A DNA stretch of 64,000 nt. Source: Warburgia ugandensis (Eukaryota; Streptophyta; Magnoliopsida; Canellales; Canellaceae). The notes below the pieces were generated by a model, which made no database searches, had not been told where the DNA came from, and saw only the letters and a program-made list of their open reading frames with translations. The stretch is from NCBI GenBank assembly GCA_035236585.1, contig CP141138.1, forward strand, positions 32,437,437-32,501,436. Reading direction: 5' to 3'. The position numbers and the translations under genes were made by a program. Shown one piece after another: positions 13,201-25,200 of the stretch; within the stretch, counting starts at the first letter, position 1, and each line of letters begins with the position of its first letter.

Positions 13201-16200
13201 TCTGACCAAGAGTTGAGGACGAATAAATTTGTGCAAGAGTGTAGAAAAGATTGGACACGATATAGGTGCTCTATAATGTTAGATTGGTGGACCGACGACA
13301 AGAGTCGCACCTTAATCAATTTCTTGGTAAATTATCCAATTAAGACAATTTTCCTAAAATTAATTGATGGATTTGAGCATGTAAAGAGCTTATATTTGAT
13401 CGTAAAAATGTTGGATGACATCATAGATGACGTTGGAGAGGAAAATGTTGTCCAGGTAGTCCTTCCTCTTAACCTCAATTAAGTTTTCGTTAAGAAATTT
13501 AACATTTAAAAGTTTTAATATTTACTCTTGAATTCCATTGCCTATTACAGGTCATCACGAACAATGCATTAAATTACGTAGCTGCAAGGAGATACTTACA
13601 AGTAAGAAGGAAGCATCTATTTTGGACACCCTGTGCAGCACACTGTGATGATTTAATGTTGGAGGATATTGGAAAATTGCTCAAAGTGGAGCATGCTATG
13701 AAACAAGAAAGGCAATGACTATTTTCATATACAGTCACACCCATGTCCTTCATTTGATGAGAACAATGTCCAAGCAAAGAAAATTGATCAGTCCTGGAGT
13801 CACTTGTTTCGCCACAAACTTCTTTAGAGAGTAATATAATGTGAGGGCGGAATTGAGTGAGATATTCCACTATCAGGCATGGAGCAACAGTAAATGGAAC
13901 AATATGTTGATCGGTCAAAGAGTGTAGAATATTGTTGATCGTAGCTCCTTCTAGAACAATATTTTATTTTGTTTGAAAATAATGGCACCATTTGTAGAGG
14001 TGTTGAGACTGGTGGATACCCAAGAGAAGCCTACAATGAGCTATATTTACGAGGCTGTCACACGAATCAAGGAAAAGATTAGGGCAAATTTTAAAGATAA
14101 TGAGCAATAGGCCACCCATATTTGTAGCATTGTAGATAGTAGATGGACAAATCAACTTTGTCAACCCTTGCATGCAGCTGGTTATTATCTTAACGATAGG
14201 CAAGAAGATGTTGAGGCCAATAAATTTATCAAGAAAGGTCTATTTGATACCATTAATACCCTATCTGCAAATCAAAATGATACAAGTAAGGTGATTGACA
14301 AGCTAGGCCCATATAAACGTGCAGTAAGTCTGTTCGCAAATGACTTGGCTAAATTGAAAAGAAAGACAATGGATCCTTGTAAGTCTTAGAATTTCAAATC
14401 TTCCTTTTTTAGTGTTAAATTTCTTTAATTTATATTTTTTATTTCACTATTATTTAACTTTTGTAGGCGAGTGGTGGGTTACTTTTGAGGCTGAATGCCC
14501 AATTCTTCAAAAACTTACTATCAAAGTCCTCTTCTAGACATGTAGTGCATCTCCTTGCGAGCAGAACTAGAGTGTCTTTGAGAATGTAAGTATTACTTTA
14601 CTGATTTATAAATCAATCAACCTTATATAATTTACATTATGTTGCAACTTCACACAAAGAAGAGAAATAGGTTGCACGCAAAAACGTTGAACGATTTGGT
14701 ATACGTTCAATATAATCAACGTCAACATGAAGATCGTTTAAGATCGCAAACATATACAAATCCTATTGTATTGAGAGAGGTTGATGAAAGTGACTAGTGG
14801 ATCATTGAAGCAGATGCTGAGGATGACCTCGTCCGTCCAAATGATAACCTCACATGGAGTGATGTTGAGCGTGCTAGTGAATCTAGTTCACATGTTGCTC
14901 CTCCCACTAGGCAATACCAGAGGCAAAGGTCGCAAAGCCTATGCTAGAGGAACATGTCTCAAGTACTGGCAAAACCAAAGGAAATTAGCTCTAAGGAGGA
15001 CACCGAGGAGTTGCAAGGCCAGGGTGGTGGTCCTGCTAGATACGTTGATGAGGATTATGATAGCTCTGAAAATAATTTGAACCCTGAGCCTGAAGATCCT
15101 TTCAGAAATAACTGAAGTGAGTAGTCTTAAACTCTTAAAAATTATTTGACTTGACTATGCTTATATATTATTTTGTTCATAAAAAATTGCATGTTTGGAT
15201 AATATTTCATCATAGAATTATGTTTCCATGTTTTCATACTTTTTTTAGGATTTTTTATGATTTTTAGCATTTTTTGGCTATTTTTAATTATTAAATATGT
15301 AATTTTTTAGCTCATGATTGAGGCACTCCAGGCTATAAGTGCACCCCCTTGCACCTTGTGCCTCTAACTACATAGGTCGTTATCAATTTTGACCCCCTTA
15401 AAATTTGTAAAATTTTGGAGTTTTTAACCCTGATCTCTGTTTCACACAAGCTTACTGTAGTTGGAATCGTCTTGTTACATACATTCCAAATCTTGGGGTT
15501 CCAAGGTCTAATTTCAAGTTTTAGACGAATTCAATTCTACAGAAGTCAATTTTTAACGAAATTCAATTCCTTGCTCCATTTCAATTAAATTTTGTGGTAA
15601 AATACATGAACTGAAATTAAAAGTTAAGGTTTTTACATAATTCTATATGCACTTATAACATTTATAATCTTCTCTTGTAGAGCAAGTTTCATTAGTAGAA
15701 TTCTATCTTTAGTTCTTCTCACATCTACAACTTTATCCTTTAATTATTTATCCACCACTATCCCTACGCCATTTCTATTATTGTCCTTTCATGCATACTG
15801 TAGCTTATACCTATCAATTTCTCTAGTTTTAGCACCTTTCCACTTGGTTTCTTGGACACAAGCTATGTTGAGTCACCTATGTTTCATCGTACCTACTAAC
15901 TCCATACTCTTACTTGTCAACGTGCCTATATTCCATGTCAATATGAATCTTATTTTACTGAGATAGTTTCTTTATCCACGCACATCTAAAACAGTGAGAG
16001 AACCCCTACTACTTTCCCCTATGTTTGAGATTCAATACAGCATGTCGCTTAAGGAGAACGCCCTAGTAGGCCTTGTCCATTTTCCACTACATCTGATATC
16101 CAATGCAGCGTGTCACTTATGGAGGAATGCCCTAACAGCCCTTGCCCATTCTCACTACATCCAAGCTTTGATGCAGCACGTCACTTATCGAAAATGCCTT

Positions 16201-19200
16201 AGTCTTCAAATTCATGTTAAGGATTTGCTAAAAGATTTTACGCCAGTTGGCAACCTAACACAACCCTCCTTTATCTGAGCTTGGGACCAACTGCAAGATC
16301 ATAAAACCATACAAGGGGAGTTCACTGCTGGCTATAGATGCAAGGACAAAATTGGATCCAATTTCTCTGAAAATCACAACCAAGGTCTTGAAAGAAATGA
16401 GAAGTAATAACAATTCATGAAATTCATGAACAATCAAAGCTGGCCTCCATGGATCCAAAACAACACTCTTGCCCAAGAGATAATATTAGCTGAATCACCC
16501 TCCACTAAAGATGTGATAAGACTCAATCAGCCAAGGAAAAGTGTAGATGCAGCTCAGGTCAGCTCCTATTAAACTAGAAAAGCTAGAAGAAGCAGCCAAA
16601 TGCCAAGGGTAGCTGTGAAGAGTGGCCAGGGCAGCTATGAAGAGTGCTTTTAGCTAAAACAAGTTTAATTCAGCTGGAGAACCAAACAAAAGGAACCACT
16701 GGTAGTTAAAGGTAGTTAGCAAAGTTGTTAGAGGAAGTTGGTGGGTGGTGGTTAGTTAAGGTTACACCAGCTGTCACAAAGTGGTTGGTTTATGAAGAAT
16801 GATGTAATCCACGATGCAATGGATCAGTCTGATGTAATATGATGTAACATCAGTAGTTAGATAGTGTCAAGTTAGTTAGGTGAAGTTGTCAAGTTAGTTA
16901 GTTAGTCAGAAAGTTAGTTAATCATAAGCTGGCATCCATGAAACCAGCTATAAGTATAGAATGTATCGATTTGTAACCCATGAATAAACCTGAGTCTTCT
17001 AGATGAGCTAGATTTGAAGTCTTCTTCTACTAGAAGTGAAGAATCCCCTCTGCCCACTTCCTTTCTTTCATTATTCTTCATTGCTCTAAACTGATTCAAG
17101 TTACAGAACTATTGAAGACCTGATCAAAATTGTTTCAAATCATCTTTTCTTCTCAATCTCTCTTCTATTTAGCTTCTGATCATCCTTGATAAGTGTTAAA
17201 CTTATGAATCGATGCTTTCAGTTTCCATCCTGCTGCAAGATAGTCTTCTTCATCAAATCTTCTATCCACTGCAGTCACCATGGCTGAAGGAACAAGATTC
17301 AGCAGATTGGAAGAACAGGTCAAGAACCTGTTGAATCATCATCAACGGACTCATTCCTCCTTCCATCAACTACAACATCAGCAGTCCAAGGTGGAATCTC
17401 ACCTGGAAACACTTGCAAACATGGTGGGGAGCCTGGCAGAAAAGCTTGATGGAATGCAGTCTGGTCCAAGAACTATGGTGCATCCAGACCGTCCTGCTGC
17501 TGAAACTTCTTCTGCAGATCAGTCCTTCAATCTTTCTAGGCAGATCAAGCTTGAAGTTCCCAAGTTTCCTGGCTCCAATCCAACCAGATGGATGTTTCAA
17601 GACAACCATTTCTTTGATTTTCACAATGTAACAGATCAGCAAAGGTTAAAGGTATCTGCATTTCACATGGTGGGAGCTGCACTTGATTGGTTTAAATGGA
17701 CGCAGACCAGTGGTCTCATTAATACTGGGAAGTAGTTCTTTGAGGATCTTTTGATGTCTGGTACTGCAAATTCAGATGAGATCAAGAACAAGTTAGTGAA
17801 ATTGAAGCACACCACTAATGTAACTGATTACATGGAGTTCAAGTACTCTCTAACAAGGTAACTAGAATTCCTGAATCTCTCTTTATTACTGTTTTTGTAT
17901 CTGTATTGAAACCTGAATTGCTAGCAGAAGTATCGAATCTTGCACTTCCCACCTTAATCAAAGCAATGATCTTAGTAAAGAAGCAAGAGGAAAGATTGAA
18001 TAACCTCGAGCAATTGCTAGGACCATCTTGGGGTAGACAGTTCAACTCATTTCCAATAAACAGCACATCTATTTCCAATAGCAGTTCACAAACTGCTCCT
18101 TCAATTCCAAAACCTGCTGAATGAGGAACATTTACTTGCTAAACAATTGAAGAATCTCCAAGCAGCTGATGGGATAGCTTCCATGTAACAACTATCTGCA
18201 TTCCATTCTCACTCAAGTGATGTTGCATCTGTCAGCAATCACCTTGAATCAGTTCAGGAGTTATTGAATCAGTTTGCATCTGTGTTCCAGAAGCCTAAGA
18301 CTATCCCCCAGAAGAGATTGTAACAATCACTTCCACTCACTGCGCAACTCAAAATCAGTGAATGTGAGGCCTTACAAGAACCCTGACTATCGAAAGTCTG
18401 AGATGGAGAAGTTTGTATATGAAATGCTCAACAATGGCATCATGAGACACAATGCAAGTCCTTTTTCTTCTATTGTGTTTCTAGTCAAGAAAAAGGATGG
18501 CACATGGAGGTTCTGTATTGATTACAGAGCACTCAATGCAGGTACAGTTAAAGATAAGTTTCCAAAATTGATGAAATGCTGGATGAGCTACATGGAGTAT
18601 TATGGTTTTTAAAGTTGGATTTAGGAGCTGGTTATCATCAGAACAGAATGGCTAATGAGGACATCCACAAGACTGCAATGTCATGCCCCAAAATCTGATT
18701 CCTTTCTAAGGATTCAAAGCATGAGAGTTCCCTGGGACAGTTGATCATTTCACCAAGCACATAATCTCCCAAATTCATGAAGTACAAACAGTTGTAGTTA
18801 TCCTATAGAGAATTCAAAGACTTTAGAAGCTATATTCCACAAGTCCACATGCAAAAAAAAAACCCTTAACCATAATCCTCACTGAAGAAGCAGTAGACAT
18901 CACCACCCCATTGATCAAATGTGGCCACTCATACCACCCAGCTAGAGGTCCACTTAATCCTTGCTGACGAATCAACAAAGGCATTAACCAACGTGATCAA
19001 ACAATGGTCCACGCGTCTAAGCCAGTAGTCCTTCAAATCCTCACTGACATCTCAGGAGAGGCCACTAACAGAATTAATTAGAGGGTCCAATAAATATCTC
19101 CATCAACATCTCAAATGGGGCCACTACCCTAATGACATCTCATTCGGGCCACTAAATAGGACATTGTCTGGCCAGATTTCACTAAAAGCCAATGAATTAA

Positions 19201-22200
19201 CTGATACTTTAAAATTCATATTCAATTCCATCTCTTTGTTCACTAATACAAAACATTTCAATTGGAACATAGCATATGCATAAGAATATCACTTCTTAAT
19301 TCAATTAGTTCAGCAATTCACTCAGTTTCATTCCAAAATTGGAAAATCTTGGCAATAGGCCATAAAACCACAATTCACAATCCACTTGAAAAGAATCACT
19401 ACAGAAATTTGTTGTAGCAAAAATCTACTTTAAAATGCATATAGAAGAACTCTTGGACAACATACAACCTCTTAAACACATGCAAATATCACCTGGAAAC
19501 CCGTTTGCAGAAATCTTTTTCAAAAGCAGGAATAAGAACTTCCTGAAACAAGTTAGTTTCTCGCTATTTAGAGTCCTATCTTTCTCCTTGTAATAATTTT
19601 TTCCCCTCAAGATTTCCTTCAATTTATATGATAATTTGCCGCTTTTGTGGCAGAATTAATTGGTTTTTCTTCTGCAGAATTGTCTCTTAGGTTTTTTGCA
19701 AGGGAAAGTCTGGTTGGATATGTATAAAAACATTAAGCTGGTTTTCAAGTAAAAAGGATTAGAAATGCTGCCATGTAGCAGCCACAACACGTGTCCATTT
19801 ATAAGATAAACATGAGTCGGCTACTATTAAGAATTGCACTATGTACAAGTGTCTACTTACATTAAGATCAAGTCCATTCACCAATAGAGACTTGGGTTTT
19901 CTCCATTTAAGCAACTCATGGAATAAGTCTTTCACTAGTGTTTAGAGTGTCTTGGTTCCTTACATCTCTGCCTCCCTCCCCCCGCCCCCCCCAAGAGAAA
20001 TTTAGTCTTCCAAATTTGCTATGTTGTGAATGAAAAAAAATAAGGATACTTTGATCTCATTGTCACATTCCCAAGTGGCTTCATCTATGGAGTGATGCTG
20101 CCATAATACCTTCAACAATGGAATCACCTGGACCTCAATATTTGTTCTTTTCACTCTAAGATTCTGATATGTTACTCTATATAGGTCAAATCATCTCCGT
20201 TTTGAATTGGCTCAAAGTCCAGAACATGGGTTAGATCTGGTTCATACTTACTTAGCATTGACACATGAAGAACATCATGAATTACTGACAGCTTTGGAGG
20301 TCAAGCTACTCTATATGCTATTTCTCCAATCCTTTATAAGATTTCCAAAGGTCCAACAAATCTTGGGCTTAGCTTTCCACTTTTTCCAAACCTCATGACA
20401 CCCTTAGTAGGAGATAGTTTGATAGATACATGATCATTCACCTCAAATGCCAGGTTTATTTGACAATTATCTACATAACTTTTCTGTCTAATTTGGGAAA
20501 CCTGAATCCGCATACAAAACCAGCTTGATTTTATCTGTTGTCAACTGAATTATCTCTAGTCCAAGCAATGACTAGATGGCTAATTTCCTTCTAGATCTTG
20601 ATTCAATACAACTGTTTGCCAAATAGCATCTAAAATGATTCAAATTCTAAAACAGATATTTCCTAAACACAATACATCCCTCTGATATGCTCCCACAAGC
20701 TATAGGCTCTTAGCTTCTCTAATAAGAAGCTGAAACATGATAGGGAGACATGTTTGCTCATAACAACTGCAACTAATCTTAGTTGAAGACTTGAAACAAA
20801 ATTGAACATAAAGATCTTCGCTTGTAACGTTCTCTCTCATAAAAGGCAAAATGTCAGCTTGAAGTGAAAGACTAGTCCCCACTATATGCCCATGCCTTCT
20901 TTCTTAGGTATGCATTGCCTTCCTCACGTAGTTTCCATTGCCATTATTTTTGTATTGAATTGCAATTCAACCAACAATTCAAATTGCAAAAAGAATAAAT
21001 AAACTTTGGATTTATTTTTCATAAGAAAAGAGTACCAAACAAACTTGGAATTATCTATATGAAAATATTACAAAATAGTTGTAACCATCACTATAAAGAA
21101 TTGGGGATGGCCTCTAAACACCACTAAACTCTAAATCAAATGAACTACTAGTTGTGGCAATAACACGTAAAATTAATCTCGAAGATTCTCTAAGTAGACA
21201 AGCTAAACAAAGGAGTTCGCTTCAAGAAGCAACAAGGCAACTTACTAGATGCAATCATGCAACTGAGGAACGATCTGAAGAATTGAGTAACTCACATGAT
21301 CATGCCAGCATCCGAAGCTGGCATGTTCTCCCAGAATAGCAAACAGAGGCATGGAAGATTGTTGGTTGGCATTGGATAAAGTCCTCGCTTATTCACTCAG
21401 CCAAGAAGAGGATTTGACATGGCTTGATCCTTACTAACAAAATGGGTATGATAAGAAGCACAAAAGATTTTGGTGTTGCAAGTATTAGAAAACTATAACT
21501 TGAATGAAAGAAATCAAAAACTAAAAAACATCATCCAGGAAGAACAACATGACATGAGTTGCATTGCACACACATGCACACAAAATGTGAAATATATAGC
21601 TCCTCCTGCAGGGTACAGGATGAAACACTCATCACAGTTAATAGTCACATTTTTAGAGAGAACATTACTCCTCTATGCCTTGTTTGAGCTTGGTTAATAT
21701 TTCAGTCGTGTTCTATATCTTTTCCCTAGGACTAGGGTGTTCAAGAATTTTGCAAACTTTTCAAGTGATTGATTTGTTCATGGTACATAAAGGAGGCTAA
21801 AATAGAGCAAGCTCCTAGCTTAAGCTGATTTGAGTTGAAAGACATTTTCATTTATTGGGTTCTATCCTTTTCCTGGTGGTTGGTTATGTATAATTTCACG
21901 GAAAAAGTTGCAAGATGCTGAATATAGGCTCCTGCTATTCATCATCTAGGCTGTGATTAGAGATGATTGGAGGCAAGTGTTTTCAAACATCCAATGTTGG
22001 CTCTAGATGCAAGGATTTTTCTTCTTACTTTGAGAATCATAACATGGTTTCTTTGTGGAGTTGAATGGTGACAATGTTCCAAAACGGTGTTGTCTCCACG
22101 ATAAAATTCAAGACCAGGGTCGATTGCCAACGAAAAAGTACATGGACCAACAATTAATCCTAACACAATAGTAGAATTGCAAAGCCAGGAAATTTAGGAA

Positions 22201-25200
22201 AGGCTAAACAAATAACTTAAGAGCTGCATTAAGAGGATCTCTGAGTCTTTTTATCCTTTCTTCTAAAAGGATGGAAATGAGCAGATGAGAATTGTGTCAG
22301 AAAGCACGGAGAATGCTCCTCGTACAAAGGAATATGTCAGACTCCTCATTTAGCAATAGAGACAAACAATATAATTATCTCATCTGTGGATCCCAAGCAA
22401 CACTCTCACCTAAGAGATAATATTAGGGGAATCACCTTCCACCGTGTCATATGAAAAGGATATTGATTTATATGAGACTCCACTTCATTATAATCCTTCT
22501 GCCCAATCTGACCCATTAAGCCATAAATACCTCTCCAAAATGATTCTGAATTGCATCTCAAAATACTTGTGTGACATACACTATAGAAGACAAGTATGCC
22601 ATTAAACTTAAGATTGATGCATTATGTGGGTGAGGGTACTAAATTTATTTTCCTTTACAGATATCCCAACTCCTATAAAAATCATGCCTATTAATATTAA
22701 CAATTCCTTACCTACTCTTTTCCCATGGGATTAATTACTTTGTGATTCTAAGAACAAAAGTAACATGTTATTTCCTTATATCAGGAAAAATAGTTTTTAA
22801 ACCTTGAACTTTTTGAAAAATCTCGTTTAAATCTTGAACTTTTTGATGGCATGATTTTAACCCTGGAGTTTTCAAGTTGTGCCAAAGTAATACTACACTG
22901 TTAAAATGCCTAACTACCTTAAATCAGATTTTGACGTGGTTTTTGACCCTGCCACATCATTTGTTGACTTTGTCAATGTGGCAATAGAATGTTAAAATAA
23001 GAGAAGACTTGGGAGGACAGAGGTGAAATCATTTTTCCCCTCCTAACAAAAAACGTCCCCACATTGCAAACGCAAGGAGAACCCAGATGGATCTTTGAAC
23101 AGCAACTGACCCTTGAGAACTACCTTCTGGCAAAAATGCCCAAGCATTTCCCCTCTTTCCCGAGAAAAAGCTCCAATAAAGGACTATCTATTGTAGACAC
23201 GGGGAGAACCCAGATGGGTCATCATCATCATCATCATCAAGACCTTATCCCAATTAGGGGTCGGCCACATGAATCTTATTCCTCCATTCCACTCTATTAA
23301 ATACCATGGCTTCATTTAGTCCCAAAGTTTTTAAGTCTTTCCTCACCACTTCTATCCTCATTCTTTTGTGCCTTCCCCTTGCCCTTTTAGAACCTTCAAC
23401 TTGTATTGCCTCACTCCTTCTAACTAGTGCCGTTGTTGGTCTCCTTTGAACATGTCCAAACCATCTAAGTCTAATCTCCCTCATCTTGTTACCTATTGGT
23501 GCTATCCCTAAATTTCCTCTAATATTTTCATTTCTAATTCTATCCTTTCTTGTCTTACCACTCATTCATCTCAACATCCTCATTTCTGCGACACTCATCC
23601 TATGAGCATGATGTTCCTTACCTGCCCAACACTCTGATCCATAGAGCATGGCTGGCCTTATAGCCATCCTATAGAATTTTCCCTTTAGTTTGAGTGGCAC
23701 CTGCCGATCACATAAAACACCCGATGCACATCTCCATTTGTTCCAACTCGCTTGGATTCTTTGGGTAACCTCCCTCTCAATCTCTCCACTCTCATGGATC
23801 AATGATCCTAAGTATCGAAAGTGGTCTCTCATGGAGACCTCTTGGTTATCAATCTTGACTAGTGTTCCACTCCTACTCTCCTTGCTAAAATTACATTCCA
23901 TATATTCTGTCTTAGTTCGGCTAATTTTAAATCCTTCCGATTCATATGCTTCTCTCCATAACTCTATCTTTATGTTGACACCCTCCCTTGTCTCATCAAG
24001 TAAGACTATATCGTCTGTAAATAGCATGCACCAGGGAATCTCCTCATGCAGATGTTTTGTTAACTCATCCATAACTAATGTGAAAAGGCATGGACTCAAT
24101 GCCGATCCTTGGTGCAATCCGACAAAGGATGTAAAAATCACTACCAAACCACTAGTGGTCTTAACATTTGTTACTGCTCCCTCATACATATCTTTAATTA
24201 TGTCTATATACCCCTGAGAAACCCCTTTACCACCCAACACCGTCCATATTAACTCTCTAGGGACTCTATCATAAGCTTTCTCTAAGTCAATAAAGACCAT
24301 GTGCAGGTCTTTTCTCCTCTCCCTATATTTTTCTACTAATTATCTTAGTAAGAAAATAGCTTCCATGGTAGACCTCCCAGGCATGAAACCAAACTGATTC
24401 TCTGATACACTTGTTTCATGTCGTAGCCTCTTCTCAATCACTCTTTCAAAAAGTTTCATGGTGTGGCTCATAAGTTTGATCCCTCGATAATTAGTGCAGC
24501 TCTGAATGTCTCCTTTATTCTTATAGATTGGTACAAGAGAGCTTTTCCTCCACTCATTAGGCATTTTCTTTGATTTTATGATCTTGTTAAACAACTTGGT
24601 CAACCAAACTATCCCAATATCTCCCATATGCTTGCAAACCTCTATTGGTATACCATCAGACCCCATGGCCTTTCCTGATTTCATCTTTCTCAAGGCCTCT
24701 TTTACTTCAAGTATTGTAATCGTACGTTCATATCTATAATATCTAGTGTTATTTAGATTTATAGTATTTTCAATCCCTATATTCTCAAGGCCATTGTCAT
24801 TTAACAATTTTTGAAAGTATATTTCCCACCTTTGTTTGATCTCATCATCTTTGACTAATACCCTTTGATCATCGCTTCTAATGCACCTAACATGCTCTGA
24901 GTCTTTACCCTTCTGTTATCTTACTTTTGCAAGTTTAAACACATCTTTCTCACCTTCTCTTGTTTTTAGTCTATTATAGAGCTCATCGTATGCTTTTAAG
25001 TTTAGCCTCACTATTCTCTTAGCAACGTTTTTAGCATTCTTATATTGTTCATGGTTTTCATTATTTCTAATCTTCTGCCATGTTTTAAAACACATTCATT
25101 TTTCTTTAATAGCTTTTTGCACTGTTTCATTCCACCACCATGTTTCCTTTGTTAATAGCCTTTTACCTTTAGATACTCCTAAGACATCTTTTGCCACTTT

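Noticed and set aside
23690..24217. 175-codon plus-strand frame
   Set aside because: It is a shadow of the LINE reverse transcriptase on the minus strand.
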